DNA of 64,000 nt, taken from assembly GCF_002245535.1 (NCBI RefSeq), contig NZ_NKCN01000001.1:1-64000 (forward strand), given 5' to 3'. The DNA is from Mycobacterium lehmannii (GTDB lineage: Bacteria; Actinomycetota; Actinomycetes; Mycobacteriales; Mycobacteriaceae). Positions within the stretch are counted from its first letter, which is position 1; each line of letters starts with the position of its first letter. This document shows, piece after piece, positions 9,369 to 17,755 of the stretch. The translations under genes and the position numbers were made by a program. The notes under the pieces are model-generated. The model had not been told where the DNA came from, ran no database searches, and saw only the letters and a list, made by a program, of their open reading frames with translations.

Positions 9369-10565
9369 ATGACCTCGGATCAGCCGGTCTACCTCGATCA
9401 CGCCGCCACCACCCCGATGCACCCCGCTGCCATCGAGGCGATGACGGCTGCGATGGCGACGGTCGGCAACGCGTCGTCGTTGCACGGCACGGGCCGCACG
9501 GCCCGGCGGCGGATGGAGGAGTCGCGCGAGACGCTGGCCAATCTGCTGGGTGCCCGCCCGTCGGAGGTGATCTTCACCGCGGGCGGCACCGAGAGCGACA
9601 ACCTCGCGGTCAAAGGTATCTTCTGGGCCCGCCGCGACGCCGATCCACGCCGCAGGCGGATCGTGACCACGCCGGTCGAGCACCACGCCGTGCTCGATTC
9701 GGTCGAGTGGTGCGTCGAGCACGAGGGCGCCGAGGTGACCTGGCTGCCCGTCGAGAAGGACGGTTCGGTCACGCCCGCGGCGCTGCGACAGGCGCTGCAG
9801 GACCACGACGACGTCGCTCTGGTGTCGGTGATGTGGGCCAACAACGAGGTCGGGACGATCATGCCGATCGCCGAATTGGCTTCTGTGGCAGCAGAATTCG
9901 ATGTGCCAATGCACAGCGACGCCGTTCAGGCCGTCGGCCACATTCCGGTCGACTTCGCCGCGAGTGGGCTCTCGGCGATGAGCATTGCGGCGCACAAGTT
10001 CGGCGGCCCCACCGGGATCGGTGCGCTGCTGCTGCGCCGCGACACGGCCTGCGTCCCGCTGTTGCACGGCGGAGGCCAGGAGCGCGACGTCCGCTCCGGC
10101 ACACCGTATGTGGCGGGAGCCGTCGCGATGGCCGCAGCGGCGAAGGTCGCGGTCGACGGGCTCGAGACCAATGGCGCGCGGGTGTCGGCGCTTCGCGACC
10201 GCCTGATCAAGGGCGTGTTGGCCGCCATCGACGACGTCGAGGTGAACGGCACGACGGGTGCCGCTCGGCTGCCCGGCAACTGCCACTTCACCTTCCGCGG
10301 CTGCGAAGGCGACTCGCTGCTGATGTTGCTGGACGCCAAGGGTATCGAGTGTTCGACCGGTTCGGCCTGCACGGCAGGCGTCGCGCAGCCCTCACACGTG
10401 CTGATCGCGATGGGTGCCGACCCGGCGAGTGCGCGGGGTTCGCTGCGACTCTCGTTGGGGCACATCAGCAGTGAGGCCGACGTCGATGCCGCGCTCGCGG
10501 TGCTGCCCGCCGCGGTCGAACGGGCCCGGCAGGCGGCGCTGGCAAGTTCGGGAGTGGTCGAGTAG
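9369..10565 (+). CDS. iscS: Cysteine desulfurase
   Basis: A 398-residue class V PLP enzyme (Rv3025c-like). The PLP lysine is in [16 protein letters not shown] and the persulfide cysteine loop is [29 protein letters not shown] holds the histidine stacking on PLP. It delivers sulfur to MnmA, encoded immediately downstream with a 1-nt stop/start overlap, and to other acceptors such as Fe-S clusters. No IscU or other ISC scaffold gene is adjacent. Confidence 0.96.
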   Translation: MTSDQPVYLDHAATTPMHPAAIEAMTAAMATVGNASSLHGTGRTARRRMEESRETLANLLGARPSEVIFTAGGTESDNLAVKGIFWARRDADPRRRRIVTTPVEHHAVLDSVEWCVEHEGAEVTWLPVEKDGSVTPAALRQALQDHDDVALVSVMWANNEVGTIMPIAELASVAAEFDVPMHSDAVQAVGHIPVDFAASGLSAMSIAAHKFGGPTGIGALLLRRDTACVPLLHGGGQERDVRSGTPYVAGAVAMAAAAKVAVDGLETNGARVSALRDRLIKGVLAAIDDVEVNGTTGAARLPGNCHFTFRGCEGDSLLMLLDAKGIECSTGSACTAGVAQPSHVLIAMGADPASARGSLRLSLGHISSEADVDAALAVLPAAVERARQAALASSGVVE

Positions 10566-11632
10566 TGCGGGTACTCGTGGCGATGAGCGGCGGCGTGGAC
10601 TCCTCGGTCGCCGCCGCCAGGATGGTCGACGCCGGACACGACGTCGTCGGTGTTCACCTGGCACTGTCACCGTCCCCAGGCACACTGCGCACCGGTTCGC
10701 GCGGCTGTTGTTCGAAAGAGGACGCCGGTGACGCGGGCCGGGTCGCCGACATCCTCGACATCCCGTTCTACGTCTGGGATTTCGCCGACCGGTTCAAAGA
10801 GGACGTCATCGATGACTTCGTGTCGTCATACGCCCGCGGGGAAACCCCGAACCCGTGTGTGCGCTGCAATGAACGGATCAAGTTCTCCGCGTTGGCCGCC
10901 CGCGCGCTGGCATTGGGATTCGACGCCGTGGCCACCGGACACTATGCCCGGCTGTCGGACGGTCGACTGCGGCGCGCGGTCGACGCCGCCAAGGACCAGT
11001 CCTACGTGCTCGCGGTGCTGACCGCCGAGCAACTGCGGCACGCGGTGTTCCCGGTCGGCGACACCCCGAAGCCGCAGATTCGCGAGGAGGCTGCGCGTCG
11101 CGGGCTCGCGGTCGCCGAGAAACCCGACAGCCACGACATCTGCTTCATTCCCTCCGGTGACACCCGCGCGTTCCTCGGGGCCAAGATCGGTGTTCGACGC
11201 GGTTCGGTCGTCGACGCCGCAGGGACGGTGCTCGCCGAACACGACGGCGTGCACGGGTTCACGGTGGGTCAGCGCAAGGGTCTGGGCATCGCCGGGCCGG
11301 GCCCGGACGGACAGCCGCGCTATGTCACAGGGATCGACCCGCAGACCGCGACCGTGCGGGTCGGTGGCGCCGAAGACCTCGACGTGTGGACGTTGACCGG
11401 TGAGCGGCCGATCTTCACCTCCGGTGTCGCGCCCGCGGGCCCGATCGAATGCCAGGTGCAGGTCCGCGCGCACGGCGGTGTCGCAGACGGCGTTGCCGAA
11501 CTGCGCGACGACCGGCTCGTCGTCGAGCTGCGTGCGCCCCTGCGCGGCGTGGCTCCCGGCCAGACGATGGTGCTGTACCGCCCCGACCCGGCTGGCGACG
11601 AAGTGCTGGGCAGCGCGACGATCACCCGGTAG
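10565..11632 (+). CDS. mnmA: tRNA-specific 2-thiouridylase MnmA (TrmU)
   Basis: A 355-residue enzyme that forms 2-thiouridine at position 34 of Lys, Glu and Gln tRNAs using sulfur from cysteine desulfurase. The PP-loop MSGGVDSS is at the N-terminus; the catalytic cysteines lie in NPCVRCN and [14 protein letters not shown]. The GTG start overlaps the iscS TAG by one base. The stop abuts the stop of the convergent lpqA gene with no spacer. In M. tuberculosis an ESX/PPE gene block lies downstream of this gene; it is absent here. Confidence 0.96.
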   Translation: MRVLVAMSGGVDSSVAAARMVDAGHDVVGVHLALSPSPGTLRTGSRGCCSKEDAGDAGRVADILDIPFYVWDFADRFKEDVIDDFVSSYARGETPNPCVRCNERIKFSALAARALALGFDAVATGHYARLSDGRLRRAVDAAKDQSYVLAVLTAEQLRHAVFPVGDTPKPQIREEAARRGLAVAEKPDSHDICFIPSGDTRAFLGAKIGVRRGSVVDAAGTVLAEHDGVHGFTVGQRKGLGIAGPGPDGQPRYVTGIDPQTATVRVGGAEDLDVWTLTGERPIFTSGVAPAGPIECQVQVRAHGGVADGVAELRDDRLVVELRAPLRGVAPGQTMVLYRPDPAGDEVLGSATITR

Positions 11633-12277
11633 TTATCCGGGGACATTGGCCAGAATGTTGGACATGACGATCTCGGGCACCGAGTCGGGGAACCGGCACG
11701 CGGTCACCTCCACCAGCACGACCGACTTCACGCGGTAGTCGCGACCGCAGGCACCCGAGGGTCGGGTCTGCAGGGTGTCCGCGCCCACCCTCCACTCGCC
11801 GACGAACATCGGCCCCAAAGGCGTTGCGCTGCAACCATCGACGAGAGCGACGAGCGAATCGAACGCCCGCCGGGCGGTCGCGGCGTCGCGATAGGCCGCC
11901 GCGCCCTCGGAGATCAACCCACCTTCGGGCGGGTGCTGGAACGTGGTCTTGCGGAACTCCTCGACCTCTGATCCGAAGGTCTGGGTCTCGGCGAAGATCC
12001 ACTGGCATGGTAGGGGAGTGGTCTCGGCGAGCGGCTCGATGTCGACGGGGATCTTGCCGTCCATGGTCGGGATGATCGTGAGATCCTCACCGGCTCCGGT
12101 GATCGCACGCATCTGTGACTGGTCGAGCATGATCGTCTCCACATCGACCGGCGACAGCGATCCGTCGTCGATGCCCGGCGTCGCCCGCATCGCGTGTCCG
12201 TCGATGACCTGAGTGCACCCCGAGGTGATCGCGACCGCCACGCACCACAGCACGAGCGACCGGAGCGCTGCGGGCAT
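11633..12277 (-). CDS. lpqA: Lipoprotein LpqA, PknH-like sensor domain
   Basis: A 214-residue exported protein. The N-terminus is a lipoprotein signal peptide ending ITSGC, so Cys21 would be lipidated; Thr at -3 is less usual than Leu. The mature part resembles the PknH-like extracellular sensor domain, with cysteine-containing segments PCQWIF, VDGCSAT, SGACGRDYRV and TACRFPD that likely form two disulfides. It sits between mnmA and the MetE-like gene as in the Rv3024c-Rv3016-Rv3015c neighbourhood of M. tuberculosis minus the PPE block. Ligand unknown. Confidence 0.8.
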   Translation of the reverse strand: MPAALRSLVLWCVAVAITSGCTQVIDGHAMRATPGIDDGSLSPVDVETIMLDQSQMRAITGAGEDLTIIPTMDGKIPVDIEPLAETTPLPCQWIFAETQTFGSEVEEFRKTTFQHPPEGGLISEGAAAYRDAATARRAFDSLVALVDGCSATPLGPMFVGEWRVGADTLQTRPSGACGRDYRVKSVVLVEVTACRFPDSVPEIVMSNILANVPG

Positions 12278-12337
12278 GGCCTGTCCTTCCCCAACCCTTT
12301 CGGGATGAGATTAGCCCCATCGAATACTGTCAAACGA

Positions 12338-13348
12338 GTGAGTGCTTTCGCCGCGGCCACCGGCATCGGGTCCTGGCCCGGAACGTCGGCGCGCGAGGCC
12401 GCCGAGGTCGTCGTCGGCGAACTGCACACCTTGCCGCATCTGGTGGAACTGCCGGGCCGCGGCGTGGGTGCCGACATGATCGGCCGGGCCGGCGCGATCC
12501 TGGTCGACATCGGTATGGACACCGTGCCCCGCGGATATCGGATCGCGGCGGGCCGCACCGCAGTGCTCAGGCGGGCGAGGAGCCTGCTCGAGGAGGACCT
12601 CGACGCGCTCGAAGAAGCCTGGGAGAAAGCAGGTTTGCGCGGCGCTGGGCGCACGGTCAAGGTTCAGGCGCCGGGGCCGGTCACGTTGGCGGCGCAACTG
12701 GAGCTTCCCAACGGCCATCGCGCCCTGACCGATCGAGGCGCGGTGCGCGACCTCACCGCTTCGCTGGCAGAAGGGATCGCAGCGCACCGCGCGACTGTCG
12801 GCCGGAGGCTCGACGCGGCGGTGGTGGTTCAATTCGACGAACCGTTGCTGTTCTCCGCGCTCGAAGGCCGGCTGACCGGGGTCACCAGTTTGACGCCCGT
12901 GCACCCGGTCGACGAGGCGCAGGCCATCGGGCTGCTCGACGAATGCGTCGCCGCGGCGGACGTCCCGGTGGTCGTGCACAGCTGCTCATCGGGTGTGCCA
13001 TGGAATACGTTGCAGCGCAGTTCTATCGATGCGGTTTCCGTCGATGTGTCCGCACTGGTGGCCGACGACCTCGACGGGGTGGGGGAGTTCGTCGACTCGG
13101 GTCGCACGGTGGTGTTCGGCGTGGTGCCCTCGACGGCGCCGGAGTCCCGTCCTTCGGCCGAGGAGATCGCCAAGGCCGCGGTGTCACTGACCGACCGGCT
13201 CGGGTTCGCCCGGTCCGTGCTCAGGGAGCGGACCGGGATCTCGCCCGCGTGCGGCCTGGCGGGCGCCACCGCCGAATGGGCGCGCACCGCGATCGGTTTG
13301 GCGCAGAAGGCGGCGGATGCTTTCGCCGAGGACCCCGACGCGATCTAG
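12338..13348 (+). CDS. MetE C-terminal-domain-like protein (Rv3015c-like)
   Basis: A 336-residue TIM-barrel protein related to the catalytic half of cobalamin-independent methionine synthase. It begins VSAFAAATGIGSWPG, has QFDEPLL, and keeps plausible zinc ligands in VVVHSCSSGVPW (His and Cys) and ISPACGLA (Cys). It lacks the MetE N-terminal half, so it may use a methyl donor other than methyl-tetrahydrofolate triglutamate; real methionine synthase activity is unproven. The GTG at 12338 fits the length of the M. tuberculosis homolog. The 60-bp gap to the divergent lpqA holds both promoters. Confidence 0.85.
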   Translation: MSAFAAATGIGSWPGTSAREAAEVVVGELHTLPHLVELPGRGVGADMIGRAGAILVDIGMDTVPRGYRIAAGRTAVLRRARSLLEEDLDALEEAWEKAGLRGAGRTVKVQAPGPVTLAAQLELPNGHRALTDRGAVRDLTASLAEGIAAHRATVGRRLDAAVVVQFDEPLLFSALEGRLTGVTSLTPVHPVDEAQAIGLLDECVAAADVPVVVHSCSSGVPWNTLQRSSIDAVSVDVSALVADDLDGVGEFVDSGRTVVFGVVPSTAPESRPSAEEIAKAAVSLTDRLGFARSVLRERTGISPACGLAGATAEWARTAIGLAQKAADAFAEDPDAI

Positions 13349-13352
13349 TCAG

Positions 13353-13607
13353 CTAAGCGGCCGACGTGATACCGGTCAACGGGCTGGCAACAACCAAACC
13401 GGTGGCGCCAGCGGCCTTGGTGAGCAGCCGGCGCAGTGGCCGTGACCGCATCTGGCGGATGTGGCCCGCACTCCTCGCCGACGCCAGCGAGTCCCTGGAG
13501 ACGGTTTCGCGAGCCGTGGATCGCACGGTCGAGCGACCCACGGGCGCACGTCGCGGACCACGGAAAACGCGCTTCGCTGAACTATTTGCGGCGTTCCTGC
13601 CGGACAC
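13353..13607 (-). CDS. Possible small basic protein (84 codons)
   Basis: A leftward frame of 84 codons in the 339-bp gap between the MetE-like gene and the proline-rich gene. From about codon 34 onward third positions are strongly G/C, as in real genes of this genome; the first third is weaker, so a shorter product starting near MRSRPLRRLLTKAAGATG is possible. It is Arg-rich with a hydrophobic C-terminal stretch (GLVVASPLTGI). No family is recognised. Apart from this frame I see nothing in 13349-13687. Confidence 0.3.
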   Translation of the reverse strand: MSGRNAANSSAKRVFRGPRRAPVGRSTVRSTARETVSRDSLASARSAGHIRQMRSRPLRRLLTKAAGATGLVVASPLTGITSAA

Positions 13608-13687
13608 CTCGTCTTACGCGGCTACCCATGCGAGAATGCTCCGCAGGCGGCGTCGATCGCCTTTGCCGAGAAGGGAATGGTGTCCGG

Positions 13688-14572
13688 ATGAACGCGCGCC
13701 TCGCCGCAGGTGCCGGCGTGGTGTCCGTATTTCTCCTGGTGAGCGGATCGGGTGCGGTGGTCGCATACGCCCACCCCGGTGATTCGCGCGGCTCGGACCG
13801 GGGCCACAGCGCCGACCGCGGCGGCGGCCACGACAGCCGCGGGTCCGGCAACGGCAAGCACGACAACGACCGTCGCGACGGCAAGCGCATCACCGGCAGC
13901 AAACGGGGCGGGGACACCAACGGGCCCGGCACCGTCCCGAAGTCGCGGGTCGGATCCGGCCGAAACGGGCTCGCGCAGCCGTCGCCGGATAACCGGCCGG
14001 GCCCTGTTATCGCCCCGGAGTCGGCCGGCCGCACAGCGTCGCCGGGCGCATCGGCCGCCGCGCCCGATGTGTCGGCCAGCCGTGCGGTTGCGCCCGATGT
14101 GTCGGCCAGCCGGTCGGCCGTCGCAGGCGCGACGCCTCCGGTCGAGGCGCCGGTGAACACCACGTTGTCGACCGGCCCAATTGCCTCTGGCGGATCCGGT
14201 GCTGCGAGTGCGCCGGCCCCAGCGTTCGAGCCGCCGCAGGTGGCGTTCGGCAACGGGCGCACGCCGCAGAGCCGAGATTCCCAACCCGAAACCCATTGGC
14301 AGCCACCAGCACTGGCGTCGCCCTCAGCGCCGGTGCCCGCGCAACCGGTCCTGACGCCGCCGCTATCACCGGCTCCGCCTGCTCCGGCTCCGTTGGAACC
14401 GCTGGCGACCCCGCCCCCGGTGGTGCGCCAGTTCGTCGTCGCGCCCGGCGCCGGGACGAGCGACCCGCTGTGGGGCCTGGCCGGGTTGCTGCTCATCCCG
14501 GTGGCGGGCGCCGCGCTGGGCTACCGGCAGGCGCGGGCGGCGCAGGTCGCCGAACGGATCGGCCGGCCCTGA
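13688..14572 (+). CDS. Secreted or cell-wall Pro/Ala/Ser-rich protein with C-terminal membrane anchor
   Basis: A 294-residue protein with a cleavable-looking signal peptide (residues 1-30, ending AVVAYAHPG), a charged Gly/Arg/Asp/His segment (about 31-90), a long Pro/Ala/Ser-rich spacer (about 90-250) and one C-terminal hydrophobic helix (LWGLAGLLLIPVAGAALGY) followed by a basic tail. The spacer contains a 23-bp direct repeat (14060-14082 and 14090-14112) encoding APDVSASR twice. This layout suits an exported protein held in the membrane with a wall-spanning stalk. No enzymatic domain is seen and the function is unknown. Confidence 0.8.
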   Translation: MNARLAAGAGVVSVFLLVSGSGAVVAYAHPGDSRGSDRGHSADRGGGHDSRGSGNGKHDNDRRDGKRITGSKRGGDTNGPGTVPKSRVGSGRNGLAQPSPDNRPGPVIAPESAGRTASPGASAAAPDVSASRAVAPDVSASRSAVAGATPPVEAPVNTTLSTGPIASGGSGAASAPAPAFEPPQVAFGNGRTPQSRDSQPETHWQPPALASPSAPVPAQPVLTPPLSPAPPAPAPLEPLATPPPVVRQFVVAPGAGTSDPLWGLAGLLLIPVAGAALGYRQARAAQVAERIGRP

Positions 14573-14881
14573 TCAGCCGCGCAGATCCTTGCGCAGGACC
14601 GCTAGCTCAGCGCTGTGCATTGACCAGGTAAATCCTGATTAAGTGAATGCGCTGTGGCCTGAAAGATCCTTGACTGAAACTCGCCAGCTCGACTCTTGGC
14701 GTAGCTCTCAGTGTGTTGTGCACTTACATGCGAGACACCATTCACCATCGTCGGTTCCTGTGACCTTTTCGCGGCGCCTGTCGTCATGACGTCGGACACC
14801 GCGTAGCACACCCAAAATTCTGAGTATGAGGTTATCTCCAAATCGGACTGACTGCTGAGCAGCAATGGTAGCGTGCTCGCA
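14573..14881. other. Non-coding left edge of the low-GC island, with an LRKDL remnant
   Basis: No convincing gene. On the minus strand 14573-14602 encodes AVLRKDLRG followed by a stop, which looks like the C-terminus of an acyl-CoA ligase (compare KILRKDLK at the end of the intact ligase at 17756). Beyond it the composition drops well below that of the flanking genes and remains low through the next gene. Short open frames here have no coding character. Confidence 0.5.
14582..14595. repeat. Left copy of a direct repeat flanking the island
   Basis: These 14 bases are identical to 17762-17775 inside the 3' end of the acyl-CoA ligase gene, and the match continues imperfectly to 17 of 19 bases. 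A second 12-base repeat (14609-14620 and 17682-17693) also occurs at both island edges. Duplication of a gene's 3' end at both sides of foreign DNA is the usual mark of site-specific integration; no integrase is present, so this remains an inference. Confidence 0.45.
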
Positions 14882-15622
14882 ATGGAGGGGATCGTTCATT
14901 GGCTTCAAATTAATGGGTGGCTAGTAACCGCGATTAGTGCTGCAGTTGCGGCCACCATTGCTGTGACTCTCTATTTCAAGAATAAGAAGCGGAAGACGCT
15001 CGACTTTCTGATCTTAACCGATATTCCTGTTCTTTCCCCAGAGGGAGCCGCTATTTCCGAGCAGGTGCGAGTTGTTGTGCACGGCGAAACCATCGACAAT
15101 CCGCGACTAGTATCAGTCTTGTTTGCGAATACCGGCAATCAGGAGATAGTCGCCGACGATTTCCTTCTGCCTTTCACAGCTGAATGCAAGGGGGGTAAAA
15201 TTGTCAGCGCAAGCATTGGGGACGCTTCGGAAGAAACAGTTTCGGCGGAGGTGCATGATGACCACACGGTGACTGTAGACTGTTTGAACGCCGGTGAACA
15301 CGTAGTCGTGCAGTATCTCGTCGAAGTGAGTGATGATGAAGATGAAGATGTTGAGCTGAAGCCAAAGTACCGGGTTCGCGGCGCTACTCGCGCACCGCAA
15401 GAGATCGATACTATGCGTACCCGTCGGGTACTTCGGCGATCAGTCTTGATAGAGGTTATCTTTTTATGGGCAATCGCACCCTATTTTCTCTACAAGTTGT
15501 GGACGACGACACAGTTAACTGTGAATGATTCTCAAGTGGGTATGACTGTGCTGTTCGGTTTCGTGTTATTGTTTGTAGCATTGTCATACTACCTGCTGCA
15601 TAAATTCACTCCGCTCAAGTAA
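14882..15622 (+). CDS. Low-GC membrane protein of unknown function
   Basis: A 246-residue protein from ATG 14882 (GTG 14873 would add three residues). One N-terminal transmembrane helix (about residues 11-31) is followed by a basic KNKKRK stop-transfer, a beta-rich soluble domain with an acidic stretch (SDDEDEDVELKPKY), then two C-terminal helices (about 187-207 and 215-237). The codons use many A/T third positions, unlike the genome around it, and no family is recognised. It is adjacent to a membrane pentapeptide-repeat protein in the same orientation. The composition suggests recent transfer. Confidence 0.75.
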   Translation: MEGIVHWLQINGWLVTAISAAVAATIAVTLYFKNKKRKTLDFLILTDIPVLSPEGAAISEQVRVVVHGETIDNPRLVSVLFANTGNQEIVADDFLLPFTAECKGGKIVSASIGDASEETVSAEVHDDHTVTVDCLNAGEHVVVQYLVEVSDDEDEDVELKPKYRVRGATRAPQEIDTMRTRRVLRRSVLIEVIFLWAIAPYFLYKLWTTTQLTVNDSQVGMTVLFGFVLLFVALSYYLLHKFTPLK

Positions 15623-15684
15623 TTCTGCGCCAATTTTATTGGGGTCACTAATCCGAATGTTATGCGACAGGAAAGCAGGCAGCC

Positions 15685-15703
15685 GCATTCAGAATCTGAA
15701 TGC
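15685..15703. promoter_or_regulatory. Inverted repeat upstream of the pentapeptide-repeat gene
   Basis: An 8-bp perfect inverted repeat (15685-15692 with 15696-15703) separated by 3 nt, in the 148-bp gap between the two island genes. It may be an operator or a short hairpin; there is no U-run. Its role is unproven. Confidence 0.3.
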
Positions 15704-15770
15704 CGATGGTTAACATGCGAAATCGAGAGATGGTTGACGGGGAGTCGAATCGCACTGCGGGAGCCAACTC

Positions 15771-17366
15771 GTGACTATTTCAACACCGGGCAGTCAAGGC
15801 GGCGACGACGGCAAGAAGTTGAGCGAGGTGGCGCGGGAGAAGCGCGCCGACACCGAAGCGCAACCCCCATCGCTCCCATCTAAAAGCTCCTCGCCTGCCA
15901 CGGACGAGGCTGAGGCAGCGCTTGCCGAACAAGCCGGTAGGTGGCCGCTTTGGGTCTTGGTCGTGTTCGGCGCGCTGGGCGGTCTGATCCTGGGTGGCGG
16001 CTCATTCGCATGGCTGTCCTGGCTCCTCAGTGATCGGCCAGCCCCGTGGAACGATGACGGAGGGTGGTTCGCATGGCTCGACTCGGTGGACGGTGCCGCC
16101 CTATTTGACGCCGCCAGGACAGCCGCCACCCTCCTAGCCATCATCGGCGTCGGCGGTGCAGCCTTCGTCGCTTACAGACGTCAGGCGACCACAGAACTCA
16201 CCTATCAGTTCACTGTCCGAGCACATGCAGTCGCCATTGATGCGCAGGAGACTGCCGCCCGCCAGTACGAACTTGACTCGAAAAAATATGAACTGGATCG
16301 CCAGCGTCACGATTTGGAAACACAACGCCGCATTGACGATCGCGAGCGTGAGCTGCGGGCCAGATTTGCGTCCATCGCTGCTCAGCTAGATGCGGAACGG
16401 TTTGCGGAACGACACGCAGCCGTCTTCGCATTAGCATCTCTGGCCGATGACTGGCACCGTGCGGGCAACGATGTCGAGCGGCAGGCGTGTGTGGACTTAT
16501 TCTGCGCGCAACTGCGAAGCCGTCGCGTCCGAAAGCCTTTCCCTAGAGAAGAGGAAGCGGGCATAGGGCCAACTACGGCGAAGTACATGCAAGACGCTGA
16601 AATTCGCAACGCTCTGGTCGCTCTACTGCGGTCTCACCGTCCTTTGGTGGCAGACTCCGACGACAATTGGAAGTCATGTCTGCTCGACCTGTCGGGAGCT
16701 GACCTTTCGGGGTTCTACTTCAAGGACACCGACCTGCGCGGCGTCAACCTGGACGACGCAAATCTTAGCGATGCCAACATGGTCGGTGCTGATTTGTGCA
16801 ATGCGACGATGGTGCGAGCAATACTGTCGTCCGCGAATTTCGAGAAGGCAACCATGGTTAACGCAAGGCTTCATAGCACCCGCATCGTAGACAGCGTGGA
16901 CGATAAGCGCCCGTGGGGCAACGCTGCTCGGTTCAACAGCGCAGACTTGCGGCGCGCATGGTTCACCAATGCCCGCTTGAAATACTCCGAATTCGACGGG
17001 GCCGATTTCACGGGCGCCAAGATGGACCGCGCCGACTTGCGAAACTGTCACTTCGTCGCTGCGACGCTGACAGAGGCCCGATGCCGTGAATCGAACCTTG
17101 AGCAAGCCAACTTCGCCCGAGCCGAACTACGTTTCGCCCGGTTCATCGAAAGTGAGCTTGCGAAGGCCAACTTCTCAAAGGCTGATCTGCGCGACACGGA
17201 CTTTAGGGAGAGTGATCTTACAGCTGCCAATTTCGAGAGAATCCGCCACAACGCCGGTACGCGCTGGCCCAACGAAGAACCACCGGGAAACATCGGACAG
17301 CCAGAACTTTCTGAGACTGAAACCCCCGGGCAGGATCGACCGCTCGGGGGTCCCGATTCCGATTGA
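15771..17366 (+). CDS. Membrane-anchored pentapeptide-repeat protein
   Basis: A 531-residue protein with a GTG start preceded by GGGAG at 7 nt. It has a polar N-terminus, two transmembrane helices (about residues 58-86 and 113-136), a charged heptad-like coiled coil (about 150-215), a helical linker (about 220-300) and about 190 residues of A(D/N)LxX pentapeptide repeats (about 302-488), seen in SGADLSG, TDLRGVNLDDANL and KADLRDTDF. Such repeats form a quadrilateral beta-helix that binds protein or mimics DNA. The architecture suggests a sensor or scaffold at the membrane. It lies in a lower-GC island; partner and function are unknown. Confidence 0.85.
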   Translation: MTISTPGSQGGDDGKKLSEVAREKRADTEAQPPSLPSKSSSPATDEAEAALAEQAGRWPLWVLVVFGALGGLILGGGSFAWLSWLLSDRPAPWNDDGGWFAWLDSVDGAALFDAARTAATLLAIIGVGGAAFVAYRRQATTELTYQFTVRAHAVAIDAQETAARQYELDSKKYELDRQRHDLETQRRIDDRERELRARFASIAAQLDAERFAERHAAVFALASLADDWHRAGNDVERQACVDLFCAQLRSRRVRKPFPREEEAGIGPTTAKYMQDAEIRNALVALLRSHRPLVADSDDNWKSCLLDLSGADLSGFYFKDTDLRGVNLDDANLSDANMVGADLCNATMVRAILSSANFEKATMVNARLHSTRIVDSVDDKRPWGNAARFNSADLRRAWFTNARLKYSEFDGADFTGAKMDRADLRNCHFVAATLTEARCRESNLEQANFARAELRFARFIESELAKANFSKADLRDTDFRESDLTAANFERIRHNAGTRWPNEEPPGNIGQPELSETETPGQDRPLGGPDSD

Positions 17367-17755
17367 GCCAACTCCCTGGCTCGCAGGTGGAAGGGGGCAC
17401 CCCTCCCCGTCACCGGGTAGACACGACACCTGGTGACTGCATCGCCGTGAGGAGCCAGGGGCCGGGGGCGTTTGTTGTGGTGTACTACTTCTTGCGCTCC
17501 TTAAAGGGGCGCGGCGTTGGGTGACGGTCAGCCCGCCCATGCCTTCGGTCTTCACCTGTGAGGGGTTCTGACCAGTCGTCCCGCCACGGTAAGGATTACG
17601 GCATCTAGGTCCTCGGCGGGTTCGGGGGTGAATCAGGTCCAACGAATCTCCCGTTTCCTGCATGAGTAGGATCTTGTCTGACAGCGCTGTGCACGTCCAG
17701 TAGGCACGCTCGTGTCCTTATAATCCCAGTTTAGAGCGCTTCCGGCTACTGACCG
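17367..17755. other. Unassigned right part of the island
   Basis: 389 bp without a convincing gene. Several short minus-strand frames encode fragments (for example AEDLDAVILTVAGRLVR) that read like debris of phage or plasmid genes but cannot be named. A 12-base repeat shared with the left edge lies at 17682-17693, and the 17720s are unusually AT-rich for this genome. It directly follows the stop of the rightward pentapeptide gene and precedes the stop of the leftward acyl-CoA ligase. Confidence 0.4.

Noticed and set aside
14573..17755. Integrase or transposase in the island
   Set aside because: I read all frames; no recombinase motif, DDE triad or terminal inverted repeat is visible, so I do not call an insertion sequence.
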